A stretch of 64,000 nucleotides of DNA, taken from Dickeya dianthicola NCPPB 453 (lineage in GTDB: Bacteria; Pseudomonadota; Gammaproteobacteria; Enterobacterales; Enterobacteriaceae). The DNA lies in NCBI RefSeq assembly GCF_000365305.1, contig NZ_CM001841.1, positions 559,551-623,550 on the forward strand, read 5' to 3'. Numbering within the stretch: the stretch's first letter is position 1; each line of letters begins with the position of its first letter. Below the pieces are notes generated by a model, which was not told the origin of the DNA, made no database searches, and saw nothing but the letters and a program-made list of their open reading frames with translations. This document shows, one piece after another, positions 44,881 to 53,469 of the stretch. The translations under genes were made by a program, and so were the position numbers.

Positions 44881-45915
44881 TTAGCCGTCATTCGCCTTTT
44901 CTGTCGCCACTTTATCGCCACTAGTGGCTAGTGGGTTGAGCTTAACCGCCTGCTCTAGGTGGTCAGGTGCAAAGTGCGCGTATTTCATTGTCATTTTTAT
45001 ATCTGTATGTCCCAGCACGCGCTGAAGAACCAGTATGTTTCCACCATTCATCATGAAATGTGCGCCGAATGTATGGCGTAATACATGAGATAGCTGCCCG
45101 GCGGGTAATTCTATGCCTGTTCGTTTAATTGCAGAGCGGAATGCCCCATAACAATCACTGAATAACCGCCCTTTTTTATCGACGGGGAGCAAATCAAAAA
45201 TTTCTTTGCTAACAGGAACGGTGCGGTTTTTTCTTCCCTTTGTTTTTGTGTACGTGATTTTGCATTTTGCAGCCTGAGTTCCTTTTAATTTTTCGGCCTC
45301 TGACCACCTCGCTCCGGTTGCCAGACATATTCTTACTACGGTTTCCAGGTCGGGGTGATCATGCCGTTTGCATTCCGAAAGCAGCAGTGCGATCTGGTCC
45401 TGATTTAGCCATGCCATTTCCATTTCTTCGGTGCGAAATGGGCGCATGTTTTTTAGAGGATTTTCGCCTTTCCATTCACCGAGTCTACTTAGCTCGTTAA
45501 ACGTTGCCCGGAAGTAAATTAGTTCTAAATTTAGTGTGCGAGGAGATACTTCTCGGACTCTGTTTGATCGTGCGTATTCACCTCTTAACCTCCCCTCTCT
45601 GTAGCGCGAAAACATTTGCGCATCGAAGTCGCGTGCGAGTGGTTCGCCCATACATTCAAATGCGTGATGCATAGCGCCTTGGCGTTTGAGTCCATCGCGT
45701 AGCGTTATGCCGTGCGCGCTATACCATGAATCAACCAGCTCTTTTAGCGTGCGTTGGTCTTCTTTCTCTTCATTCCACGGGTTTTGTACGGTGTACTGCT
45801 CGAACGCCAGCGCTTCGCCTTTTGTAGCGAACTTTTTACGAATGCGCTTTCCTTTCGCGCCGTTCGGGTACAACTCGCATATCCAGCCGCCATCAGGATT
45901 TTTGCGTACCGCCAT
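44881..45915 (-). CDS. int: Prophage tyrosine integrase (P2-like)
   Basis: The 344-residue integrase recombines attP with the tRNA attB. The N-terminal arm-type domain (MAVRKNPDGGWICELYPNGA) resembles P2 Int. Catalytic residues are Arg in CLATGARWSEAEKL near residue 202, HxxR in LSHVLRHTFGAHF near 275, His in LGHTDIKMTMKYAHF and Tyr near 313. The gene points toward the att site 75 bases away. Its ATG overlaps the stop codon of cI. Confidence 0.96.
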   Translation of the reverse strand: MAVRKNPDGGWICELYPNGAKGKRIRKKFATKGEALAFEQYTVQNPWNEEKEDQRTLKELVDSWYSAHGITLRDGLKRQGAMHHAFECMGEPLARDFDAQMFSRYREGRLRGEYARSNRVREVSPRTLNLELIYFRATFNELSRLGEWKGENPLKNMRPFRTEEMEMAWLNQDQIALLLSECKRHDHPDLETVVRICLATGARWSEAEKLKGTQAAKCKITYTKTKGRKNRTVPVSKEIFDLLPVDKKGRLFSDCYGAFRSAIKRTGIELPAGQLSHVLRHTFGAHFMMNGGNILVLQRVLGHTDIKMTMKYAHFAPDHLEQAVKLNPLATSGDKVATEKANDG

Positions 45916-46502
45916 CAGTTAACCTCGCTGTATACGCCAACAACGCGCCCCAGCGTTTTAATCTCGTCAACTCCGCATTCAAACGGCACTTTGCCGCCTG
46001 CAACATGCAATCGCTTTGCCGGGAGAACGGTCAGATCGCGGATACTGATAGCCCCTTCAATATCTACCAGCCATGAACCATCAGACAAGGGGTGGGTTCG
46101 GTCAATGAAGTATGTATGCCCGTCGTACTCTAATGACATGGGCGCGGTGATCTTTTTTCTGAAAATGAATGGTGAAACCGAAAGGGGTTCCATTTCGGAA
46201 AGTCTGCCTTCGACTATCGTGAAGTGAGGGATGCTAATTGTGTTCTTCGATGGGTCTATGATCGGGTCACCTGAAAACTTTGGTCCTTCACCTGTTATCA
46301 GCCAGTGAATACTTGCGCCGGTTTCCAGTGCGCAATAAACGGCAAAGTCATAGGAAATTGGGCCGCGCCTGTAGCGATTCGATAGGGAGCTTGCCGCGAT
46401 GTTGTAATGGTTTGCCAACTGGACTTTTTGGGAAAACCCGTAGGTTTCACAGATTCGATCAAGAATTTCCACGTTGTTTTGTTCTGATAAATCTATCTTC
46501 AT
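45915..46502 (-). CDS. cI: Prophage CI-type repressor
   Basis: The 195-residue product has an N-terminal helix-turn-helix of the 186 CI kind (VEILDRICETYGFSQKVQLA, then NIAASSLSNRYRRGPISYDF) and a C-terminal domain (PLSVSPFIFRKKI, DGSWLVDIEGAISIRDL). It should keep the lytic promoters silent. The start at 46502 (MKIDLSEQN) is chosen over one 16 codons upstream by family length. It is transcribed with int and divergent from cox. Confidence 0.88.
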   Translation of the reverse strand: MKIDLSEQNNVEILDRICETYGFSQKVQLANHYNIAASSLSNRYRRGPISYDFAVYCALETGASIHWLITGEGPKFSGDPIIDPSKNTISIPHFTIVEGRLSEMEPLSVSPFIFRKKITAPMSLEYDGHTYFIDRTHPLSDGSWLVDIEGAISIRDLTVLPAKRLHVAGGKVPFECGVDEIKTLGRVVGVYSEVN

Positions 46503-46630
46503 TTTGGTATATCCAGTTGACTGCAACCAGAAATGGTTGTAGCTTTTCATAAATCGAATTCATTGATGGCGTAAGTTGGCAAACGGTGGCAATCAATGGG
46601 TATTTATTAACAAACTTAGGATAATGCCTT
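46503..46630. promoter_or_regulatory. Lysogeny/lytic switch region between cI and cox
   Basis: The 128-base divergent gap must contain the repressor and early promoters. GTTGGCAAACGGTGGCAATC at about 46573-46592 holds a near direct repeat of TGGCAA that could be an operator; no site is proven. AGGATAATGCCTT precedes the cox start. Confidence 0.5.
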
Positions 46631-46930
46631 ATGGCTTCTGAAATCGCAATAATTAGGCTCCCTGCGCCTGTTGTGACTCTTCAGCAGTTCGCCGAACTTG
46701 AGGGTGTTTCAGAGCGCACTGCTTACCGTTGGACGACTGGCGATAACCCCCGCGTACCTATCGAACCTCGTAAGATCAACAAGGGCTGTAAAAAAGCTGG
46801 TGGCCCGATTCGTATCTACTACGCGCGCTACAAAGAAGCGCAGATGCGTGAGGCTTTGGGGCATTCTCGTTTTCAAATCGTGTTTGATAATTCACTTTAT
46901 GGGAATCACAGAGGCGTAGGCCATGTTTGA
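46631..46930 (+). CDS. Cox/Apl-like excisionase and repressor
   Basis: The 99-residue DNA-binding protein has a predicted winged or MerR-like helix-turn-helix (VTLQQFAELEGVSERTAYRW). It stands as first gene of the early operon opposite cI, where P2 Cox and 186 Apl lie. Those proteins direct excision and shut off the lysogenic promoter. Function is assigned from position and fold. It overlaps the next gene by 8 bases. Confidence 0.8.
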   Translation: MASEIAIIRLPAPVVTLQQFAELEGVSERTAYRWTTGDNPRVPIEPRKINKGCKKAGGPIRIYYARYKEAQMREALGHSRFQIVFDNSLYGNHRGVGHV

Positions 46931-47426
46931 TTATCAAGTGGATAAACAACCGCATTTCAATGACGCCTGCCGCCAGTTCGCCCAGCGTCACAACCTCGAA
47001 GCGGTCGCGGCGGCGGTTGGTATGCGCCCGCAGATGCTGCGCAACAAGCTGAACCCAGACCAGCCGCACCGGCTGACCTGTGACGAACTTTGGCACATTA
47101 CCGATGTTACCGAAGACCCCACGCTGATTGATGGCCTGCTGGCGCAGATGAAGTGCATGCCGGCCGTACCGGTGAACGAAGCCAAGCCGGAACGGCTGAC
47201 GACATACGTTTTAGAAGCCGCCGCCGCCGTCGGCGCTGTTGCTGCTCGCAGCGTGTCAACTGAGCGCCTGACGCAGACCGGGAGGCACGATTTCATCGGT
47301 AGCGTGAATTCCGGTATTCGATTTTTGTCACTCGTCGGGCTGTCTATCCAGGCCCGCATACAGCAAAACCCCACGATTTCCGCCACTGTTGACGTTATCA
47401 GCGGCATCGGCGCGGGTTTGAGCTGA
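46923..47426 (+). CDS. Phage regulatory protein CII (186 type)
   Basis: The 167-residue product fits the phage CII-type regulatory family of 186-like phages (FNDACRQFAQRHNLEAVAAA, VGMRPQMLRNKLNPDQPHRL, TCDELWHITDVTEDPTLIDG). It has an N-terminal helix-turn-helix and an alanine-rich middle. In 186 CII activates establishment transcription of cI. Its stop codon is part of a 19-bp perfect inverted repeat. Confidence 0.87.
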   Translation: MFDYQVDKQPHFNDACRQFAQRHNLEAVAAAVGMRPQMLRNKLNPDQPHRLTCDELWHITDVTEDPTLIDGLLAQMKCMPAVPVNEAKPERLTTYVLEAAAAVGAVAARSVSTERLTQTGRHDFIGSVNSGIRFLSLVGLSIQARIQQNPTISATVDVISGIGAGLS

Positions 47427-47461
47427 AAGAATAAAAACAACATCAGCTCAAACCCGCGCCG
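47408..47461. terminator. 19-bp perfect inverted repeat at the cII stop
   Basis: The arm at 47408-47426 (CGGCGCGGGTTTGAGCTGA) pairs exactly with 47443-47461, with a 16-base A-rich loop. No T tract follows. It may be an attenuator, a processing site or a terminator that needs a factor; the left arm codes the CII C-terminus. Confidence 0.75.
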
Positions 47462-47555
47462 GGCGTGTCGAAACATCCCGGCACATTGAGGCTTTATTGC
47501 TTCTTCTTTTCGAAGGTGCAGCAACAAACCCTTAAACAACATGAGGATGTAACCG

Positions 47556-47990
47556 ATGGGATTCTTTGGCTTTGGTAAGAAAGTGGCGGCCGCAAAGGTT
47601 GAGCTGAAAAAGGTCGAAAACCGCGACCTGATGGAGGCGATTATCGGCGGCTGCCTGCTGGTCGCTGCCGCAGATGGCGAGATCGAGAAGGAAGAAACCG
47701 ACAAGCTGGATCAGCTGCTGCGCTCGAATCCGCAGTTGTCGCACTTCGGCAATGAGATTACCCAGGTGATTGGCCGCTTTACAGAGCAGTTGCAGGCGGG
47801 GTTTCGTGTCGGCCGCCTGAACATCCTGCGCGAGCTGGATGACGTGAAGAACACGGCGAAAGACGCCGAGGAGGTTTTTGTGAACATGCTGACCATCGCA
47901 GAAGCCGACGGCGAGATCGAGCCGGCAGAACAGAAGGTGTTGGAAGAGGTTGGCCGCCGTCTGGGTCTGCGTATTGAAGATTATCTGTGA
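47556..47990 (+). CDS. TerB-family protein
   Basis: The 144-residue product matches the TerB (tellurite resistance/metal-binding helical) fold by its paired acidic motifs LVAAADGEIEKEETDKLDQL near residue 35 and LTIAEADGEIEPAEQKVLEE near 117. It starts with a glycine/phenylalanine-rich MGFFGFGKK. A tellurite role is not implied; such single TerB genes occur in P2-like prophages. The next small gene overlaps its stop (TGATG). Confidence 0.8.
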   Translation: MGFFGFGKKVAAAKVELKKVENRDLMEAIIGGCLLVAAADGEIEKEETDKLDQLLRSNPQLSHFGNEITQVIGRFTEQLQAGFRVGRLNILRELDDVKNTAKDAEEVFVNMLTIAEADGEIEPAEQKVLEEVGRRLGLRIEDYL

Positions 47991-48154
47991 TGGATGGTCT
48001 GACCAATAAATTACGGCTGGCCGCCGCAATGGTTCTGGCGTTTATGGCCGTGGCGGTGGATTTCTCCAGTTACCTGCTTTCTGTTGCCAGTGATGCGTTT
48101 TTTATCGGTGCGATGGTCGCGGTAATTTGGGCGCCGCTGACCAAGAAAGCCTAA
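47990..48154 (+). CDS. Small two-helix membrane protein
   Basis: The 54-residue product MDGLTNKLRLAAAMVLAFMA continues with a hydrophobic stretch and a second helix (AFFIGAMVAVIWAPLTKKA). It could span the membrane twice. It starts on the TGATG overlap with the TerB gene, so it is translationally coupled to it. Function unknown. Confidence 0.65.
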   Translation: MDGLTNKLRLAAAMVLAFMAVAVDFSSYLLSVASDAFFIGAMVAVIWAPLTKKA

Positions 48155-48219
48155 TAATCGGCCGGGATGCCCGGCCCCATTCGCAAGCGCCCAGCGGGGC
48201 GTTTACTAATGGGGGAACG

Positions 48220-48375
48220 ATGAAACAGCCAATATCTATTGCTCCTTTTTTGTGGTGTCACCAGACAGAGAAAATAAGTTCTGTGGAGATCCGTCATGGT
48301 AAGGGCGTACAGGGCATCATTATTCGGCCGGATGGCCGCCGCTGGAACCCGCCGAAAGGGGCGTTTAATCGGTAA
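48220..48375 (+). CDS. Small phage protein of unknown function
   Basis: The 51-residue product starts MKQPISIAPFLWCHQTEKIS and ends RPDGRRWNPPKGAFNR. GGGGGAACG precedes the ATG. I do not recognise it; it sits in the early operon, 12 bases before the next gene. Confidence 0.55.
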   Translation: MKQPISIAPFLWCHQTEKISSVEIRHGKGVQGIIIRPDGRRWNPPKGAFNR

Positions 48376-48387
48376 TCAGGAGGGAAC

Positions 48388-48717
48388 ATGTCTCAATCTG
48401 TCGATCATCAGAAATGGATACAGCGTTGCAGGGATATCGTGTTTAAAGGTGAATCCCGCGCTCAGTCATTTTGGGAGCGTGCTGCACTGGAAACGCGTGA
48501 GATTATCCTTTTTTCCGCAAAGCCAAAGCTGAAATCACGCCATGTCAATTACTCATGGCATCAGTTTACGGCGGAAGAGCGTGCAGCTATCTGGAGTGCC
48601 ATTAAGCGCATCCGTGCTATTTGCGATGAAACCGCGCTATTTGGCCCGGATGATTTTCTGAAAACCAGTAATCAAAACGGCACCCCGAATCAGCCGAACC
48701 CGTCACCCATTCATTAA
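48388..48717 (+). CDS. Phage early protein, DUF5347-like
   Basis: The 109-residue product (MSQSVDHQKWIQRCRDIVFK, GESRAQSFWERAALETREII, HQFTAEERAAIWSAIKRIRA) looks like the DUF5347 family often found in this operon of P2-like prophages. Function unknown. AGGAGGGAACATG gives a strong ribosome site. Confidence 0.68.
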   Translation: MSQSVDHQKWIQRCRDIVFKGESRAQSFWERAALETREIILFSAKPKLKSRHVNYSWHQFTAEERAAIWSAIKRIRAICDETALFGPDDFLKTSNQNGTPNQPNPSPIH

Positions 48718-48788
48718 TTAACCCATAGCAACGAATAAATGCCCTTTATCGGGCAGGGATTCGTATTACCTGAAAAAAGGAAAACGTA

Positions 48789-49019
48789 ATGAAAAATGCC
48801 GAAGTAAAGACCATGACCGTCGCTGCTGATGGCGCACTGATCGAACTGCTGAATAAAGCCAGACTGGAGGAGCGCAAAGACCAGCATTTGTCCTTCTCAC
48901 TGCGTCTTGCTGCGCTGGCTATCCGCGCCCAGCAAAGAGATCTCTCTGCCGCTGAACTGGTGGAACTGATGCGCCAGGAGTCAGAACGTTTTGAGCACTC
49001 CGCTCAGGGGTTGAGCTGA
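48789..49019 (+). CDS. Phage early protein, DUF2732-like
   Basis: The 76-residue helical product (ALIELLNKARLEERKDQHLS, LRLAALAIRAQQRDLSAAEL) resembles the DUF2732 family encoded before the TraR/DksA gene in P2-like phages. Function unknown. Its stop overlaps the start of the next gene (ATGGA after TGATG). Confidence 0.7.
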   Translation: MKNAEVKTMTVAADGALIELLNKARLEERKDQHLSFSLRLAALAIRAQQRDLSAAELVELMRQESERFEHSAQGLS

Positions 49020-49243
49020 TGGACTCCATGGATATGGCTCAGGAACGCGAAGCGTTCATCCGTGAAACACAAATCCAACAGGCCCGGCAACAGTCGGGTT
49101 GTGCCGTTTCTGCATTCGTCTGTGAAAGCTGTGACGCCCCTATCCCGGAAGCCCGCCGCGTGGCCGTTCCGGGTGTGCGTCTATGCGTGTACTGCCAGGG
49201 CGATGCTGAATTGAAAAACAAACACTATCGGGGTGCCTTATGA
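49019..49243 (+). CDS. TraR/DksA-type zinc finger protein
   Basis: The 74-residue product has a helical N-terminus (EREAFIRETQIQQARQQSG) and a C4 zinc finger: CESC near residue 36 and CVYC near 57, the DksA/TraR pattern. TraR-like phage proteins bind the RNA polymerase secondary channel and reprogram host transcription without ppGpp. It overlaps both neighbours. Confidence 0.88.
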   Translation: MDSMDMAQEREAFIRETQIQQARQQSGCAVSAFVCESCDAPIPEARRVAVPGVRLCVYCQGDAELKNKHYRGAL

Positions 49244-50076
49244 GCATTATCGCCACACCGCTGAAATGGGTCGGCAGCAAGGCCCGCGTGATGGATATCC
49301 TGCGTGAGCATTTACCGGCTGGTGATCGTCTGGTTGAGCCGTTCGCCGGGTCTTGTGCGGTCATGATGAATACCGATTACCCGGAATACCTGATCGCCGA
49401 TATCAACCCCGACCTGATTAACCTGTATCAGGTCATCAAAGAGGATTTGAAGGATTTCATTGATACCGCCGAAGGTCTGTTTCGCACTGCGAATACAGCA
49501 GAAAGTTATTACCGCTTCCGGCAGGTATTTAACCGCAGCAAAGAAAATCGCACCACCTCAGCGGCACTGTTTCTTTATCTGAACCGGCACGGTTACCGGG
49601 GCGTTTGTCGCTATAACCGCGCCGGTGGGTTTAACGTTCCTTACGGGCATTATGCATCGCCTTATTTTCCACTGGCCGAGATTCAGGCATTTGCCGAAAA
49701 AGCCCGCCGTGCAAAATTCATCTGTGCTGCGTTTGGCGAAACATTGCAACTGATCCGCTCCGGCGATGTGGTGTACTGCGATCCGCCATACATCCCGCAA
49801 ACGCCAACGGCCAGCTTCACCAGTTATCACACCGATGGTTTTACCCACAACGATCAGTATGACTTGTGCAGCGCGTTATCACGCCTGGCCGAGCGCGGGA
49901 TCCCTGTCATCGCCTCAAACAGCGACACTCACCACGCACACAGCCTTTACCACAGGTTTGATATCTGCCGTTTCACTGCGCCGCGTAGCGTCGGCGTTGC
50001 GGCTGGGGAAAGCAAACAGGCCGGGGAAATCATCGCCAAGCGTCTGCCGGTGCATGGGCAGCGAGGTGCAGCATAA
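49240..50076 (+). CDS. dam: DNA adenine methyltransferase, Dam-like (first copy)
   Basis: The 278-residue product is a D12-class N6-adenine methyltransferase: TPLKWVGSKARVMDILREHL is motif I region, FAGSCAVMMNTDY follows, and DVVYCDPPYIPQTP carries the catalytic DPPY near residue 175. GATC specificity is likely, as for phage Dam genes of P2-like prophages, but not proven. No restriction partner lies nearby. ATG overlaps the previous TGA and the next gene starts on its stop. Confidence 0.93.
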   Translation: MSIIATPLKWVGSKARVMDILREHLPAGDRLVEPFAGSCAVMMNTDYPEYLIADINPDLINLYQVIKEDLKDFIDTAEGLFRTANTAESYYRFRQVFNRSKENRTTSAALFLYLNRHGYRGVCRYNRAGGFNVPYGHYASPYFPLAEIQAFAEKARRAKFICAAFGETLQLIRSGDVVYCDPPYIPQTPTASFTSYHTDGFTHNDQYDLCSALSRLAERGIPVIASNSDTHHAHSLYHRFDICRFTAPRSVGVAAGESKQAGEIIAKRLPVHGQRGAA

Positions 50077-50990
50077 TGAGGGCTATCGATCTCTTCGCTG
50101 GATTTGGCGGCTCATCAACCGGCGCACGTATGGCGGGAGTGCATGTGGTATGGGCTGCTAATCACTGGCCCGCTGCCGTTGAATATCATCGTTTAAACCA
50201 TCCTGATGCAATCCACGTTTGTCAGGACTTGCATCAGGCTGACTGGAGTTCTGTCCCGGCACATGACCTGATGATGGCTTCCCCTTGCTGTCAGGGACAT
50301 AGCCGGGCACGTGGAAAAGCAGCAGGTAATCCGCAGCACGATGCGAGTCGCTCGACAGCATGGGCTGTTGTGTCTGCCGCCGAATATCACAAGCCCTCAG
50401 CGGTGATTGTTGAGAATGTGCCTGAATTTCTAAACTGGGCGTTATATCCGGCATGGGCGGCAGCAATGGCAGCGTTGGGTTATGCATTATCGCCACATAT
50501 TGTTGATTGTGCCGATCTGGGGGTTCCTCAGAATCGGGTCCGCTTATTTCTGATCTGCACTCGTAGTCGTTCCCCGCTATTACTCGATCTGCCACGCATC
50601 GGCCATGTTCCTGCCGCCTCGTTCATTGATTTTGAAGGTGGTAAATGGTCACCAGTAAATCGTCCGGGTCGTGCGATATCAACGCTTGAGCGTATCGAAA
50701 ATGGGCGTCAGCAATTCGGCGATCGATTCGTTTTTAGTTACTACGGCAATACAAAAACAGGCCGCAGCCTGAGCCGACCCATCGGAACAATCACAACCAG
50801 AGACAGATGGGCCATCGTGGATGGTGACCGTATGCGGATGATGACAAAGCGGGAGGTACTGGCCGCAATGTCTTTTTCGTCATCGTATATCACGCCAGAC
50901 AGTCACCGCCTGACCGTCAATATGGCGGGTAATGCTGTGCCACCCGTTGCCATGTGCCGGGTTGTTGGGGCCATAGGGGGTTGTCTGTGA
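50076..50990 (+). CDS. DNA cytosine-C5 methyltransferase
   Basis: The 304-residue product has the C5-methyltransferase motifs in order: MRAIDLFAGFGGSSTGARMA (I), the catalytic Pro-Cys in MASPCCQGHSRARG (IV), PSAVIVENVPEFLNW (VI), DLGVPQNRVRLFLIC (VIII) and a C-terminal NMAGNAVPPVAMCRVV (X). The target recognition domain is short. No restriction enzyme is adjacent. It may protect phage DNA from host cleavage. Confidence 0.93.
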   Translation: MRAIDLFAGFGGSSTGARMAGVHVVWAANHWPAAVEYHRLNHPDAIHVCQDLHQADWSSVPAHDLMMASPCCQGHSRARGKAAGNPQHDASRSTAWAVVSAAEYHKPSAVIVENVPEFLNWALYPAWAAAMAALGYALSPHIVDCADLGVPQNRVRLFLICTRSRSPLLLDLPRIGHVPAASFIDFEGGKWSPVNRPGRAISTLERIENGRQQFGDRFVFSYYGNTKTGRSLSRPIGTITTRDRWAIVDGDRMRMMTKREVLAAMSFSSSYITPDSHRLTVNMAGNAVPPVAMCRVVGAIGGCL

Positions 50991-51274
50991 GCATTCTGCA
51001 ACTCGCGGTGATGGGGGAATATTTCGCCGCAATGAAGGCTGGGCTAAAGCCCTTTGAGTACCGGTTGGACAATGCTTACTGGCGACGTCGGCTCATTGGT
51101 CGGGATTATGAGCAACTGGTGATTACATGGGGCTATCCGGCCCGTTCTGATATGTCACGGCGTCTGATCCTGCCTTGGCTTGGCTATGAAATGCAGACGA
51201 TTACACATCCGCATTTTGGCGATAAACCGGTAAACGTGTTTGCCATACGGATAAGTGACGGGGTTTGTGAGTGA
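50987..51274 (+). CDS. Small ASCH-like domain protein
   Basis: The 95-residue product (GTG start overlapping the methyltransferase stop by GTGA) contains EYFAAMKAGLKPFEYRLDNA and ARSDMSRRLILPWLGYE, a pattern like ASCH/DUF3850 RNA-binding domains with the G-x-K-x-x-E/Y core. Function unknown; ASCH proteins can act on RNA or modified nucleosides. It is coupled to the methyltransferase and to gene A. Confidence 0.6.
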   Translation: MSILQLAVMGEYFAAMKAGLKPFEYRLDNAYWRRRLIGRDYEQLVITWGYPARSDMSRRLILPWLGYEMQTITHPHFGDKPVNVFAIRISDGVCE

Positions 51275-53328
51275 CTGATTTACAGATCCTGGAACATAAC
51301 GGCGCGTATCACGCTGTCAGGGAATGGCAGCGTGAGCAGTTCTCCCCCGGTGAACCCGCCGGGCTGAGTTTCGTTGAGCGTAGTCTATGGCACCTGAATA
51401 AAATTGATCATGATTGGCGTCAGCAGTACCTGGCCGGAATGCCGGATTATCTGGCGAAGTATTTCGGCCAACGTTATGAAAAACTGTTTAAATCCGATGA
51501 GCACAAGGGCCGCCGCCGGGCCAATACGTTTTTACTCCGCACCGTGGGGAAAAGCGTATTGCCACGCCTGCGCACCGTTACCGAACGATACCAGACGCAA
51601 CAGCGTGCGGCGGGAGATCTGCCGTTCCCATTCTACGATGATCTGGAAAAGCTGCCGGTTTATGACCGTGACAACATCCGCGCCCTGTCACAGCAGGTGG
51701 CCGACTTTATGGCCGCATCGTTGCGCGACTACACCGAAAACCGCATCAGGAACACCGGGGAACTAACTGACAGGTACATCACCCTGCTGTCATTCCGTCA
51801 CCTTGGCCTACTGACCTTACAGGCCGGAACGCAGCCGCCCTACTGGGCGCAATTCACCAAAAGCCGCCACCCGTTATCCACTGAAAAAGCTGAATCCGGC
51901 TTGCTACGCATGATGTCACCAGAGTGGTGGCGGGCGCGTCTAAAGCGCCGTCGTGATATCCAGCGGGAGCATATGGCTATCGCGGTCGGCCAGGTGCAAA
52001 AGGCGGCGTCGCCGTATGTCTCGCGCTCCACGCTGGATGAATGGAAAGAGCAGAAACGGCGTAACCGAGAGTTTTTCAAGGCGTTTGAACTGGAGGACGA
52101 AGAGGGAAACCGCGTCTCTCTGGACGACAAAGTTAATGCCAGCAACGCCAACCCGGCAATCCGCCGTTGTGAGCTGATGGTGAGAATGCGCGGTTTTGAG
52201 GATTTGGCGCAGGAAATGGGCTGCGCCGGGGAGTTTTATACCATCACCGCACCGTCACGGTATCACGCTGTACACAGCGGTGGCGGGTTTGTTGAACAGT
52301 GGAGTGGTGCCAGCCCTCGCGACACACAGAAATATCTGTGCGGTGTGTGGGCGCGTATCCGGGCGGAACTGTCACGCGAAGAGATTAGCGTGTTTGGTTT
52401 CCGGGTCGTCGAGCCACATCATGACGGCACGCCGCACTGGCATTTATTGCTATTCATGCGCCCTGAGCACATCGAACAGGTGCGCGACATCATGGCGTAT
52501 CACGCCCGCCGGGAAGATGCCGATGAGCTGAACAGCGAAAAGGCGCAAAAAGCCCGCTTCCACTATGAGCCGATTGACCCGGAAAAAGGCAGCGCCACGG
52601 GTTATATCGCCAAGTACATCAGCAAGAATATTGATGGCTACGCACTGGATGGCGAGGCCGATGAGGAAACCGGGGAAAACCTGCGCGACATGGCAAAAGC
52701 GGTATCAGCCTGGGCATCACGCTGGCGTATCCGGCAGTTTCAGCAAATCGGCGGCGCACCAGTGACGGTTTACCGCGAGTTGCGCCGCCTGGGTGATAAG
52801 CAACTGGATAACGCGGCGATGGATGCGGTACTGGCGGCGGCAGACGTGGGCGACTGGGCGGCATACACACAGGCACAGGGCGGGCCGTTAGTCTCGCGTG
52901 ATGCGTTGGTGGTGCGCCTGTCCTATGAAGTGACCGAGCGTGCCAACCAGTACGCCGAAGATGTGCAAAAGGTTCAGGGGGTGTACTCGCCGTTACTGGG
53001 GGCGCACTCCGCAATTATCACCCGCACGGTGGAGTGGAAGATTGTCCCGAAACAGGCCGCCGCGTCAGCGGGGGCCGGGGTTTCTGGCGGCCCCGCCGCC
53101 GCTTGGAGTTCTGTCAATAACTGTACGCCGGGTTTACGGCGACGATTATCGGAATTGTTGCGCTTAAGAGGTTTTCCGCCTGATCCGGTGCTGGTCGATG
53201 TGCTGATCCGTGGCGGCAATCTGGCAATGAGTGAGGGCAGGGCGCTGAAAATGGTTAACGGCAGGCTGGAGGAAGTACGGAAGACGGGAGATTGCGAGCT
53301 GTGGACGGGGTGGAACTGGGAATCATAG
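51271..53328 (+). CDS. Replication initiation endonuclease A (HUH family)
   Basis: P2 gpA-type proteins nick the phage origin and start rolling-circle replication. The 685-residue product has the HUH metal site in EPHHDGTPHWHLLLFMRPEH near residue 390 and the two active-site tyrosines in SATGYIAKYISKNIDGY near residue 450, arranged YxxxY as in P2. The N-terminal half is less conserved. The origin itself should lie within the gene, as in P2. GTG start overlaps the preceding TGA. Confidence 0.93.
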   Translation: MTDLQILEHNGAYHAVREWQREQFSPGEPAGLSFVERSLWHLNKIDHDWRQQYLAGMPDYLAKYFGQRYEKLFKSDEHKGRRRANTFLLRTVGKSVLPRLRTVTERYQTQQRAAGDLPFPFYDDLEKLPVYDRDNIRALSQQVADFMAASLRDYTENRIRNTGELTDRYITLLSFRHLGLLTLQAGTQPPYWAQFTKSRHPLSTEKAESGLLRMMSPEWWRARLKRRRDIQREHMAIAVGQVQKAASPYVSRSTLDEWKEQKRRNREFFKAFELEDEEGNRVSLDDKVNASNANPAIRRCELMVRMRGFEDLAQEMGCAGEFYTITAPSRYHAVHSGGGFVEQWSGASPRDTQKYLCGVWARIRAELSREEISVFGFRVVEPHHDGTPHWHLLLFMRPEHIEQVRDIMAYHARREDADELNSEKAQKARFHYEPIDPEKGSATGYIAKYISKNIDGYALDGEADEETGENLRDMAKAVSAWASRWRIRQFQQIGGAPVTVYRELRRLGDKQLDNAAMDAVLAAADVGDWAAYTQAQGGPLVSRDALVVRLSYEVTERANQYAEDVQKVQGVYSPLLGAHSAIITRTVEWKIVPKQAAASAGAGVSGGPAAAWSSVNNCTPGLRRRLSELLRLRGFPPDPVLVDVLIRGGNLAMSEGRALKMVNGRLEEVRKTGDCELWTGWNWES

Positions 53329-53469
53329 GCGGTAATGACTGTATTTGCCGGTGTGCTGGATGCGTATTTGTAGTCCGGATCCTTGCAACACAGACGGTGT
53401 TATCTGTGTTGGCCATAACTGCGCTGCAGTACAGACGGCGATATCTATGTGGTACCACAAGGGGGAGTT

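Noticed and set aside
47556-47990. Tellurite resistance operon
   Set aside because: Only a lone TerB-fold gene is present, with no terZACDE partners; it is treated as a phage early gene. The TerC-family Alx at 21772 is a separate chromosomal gene.
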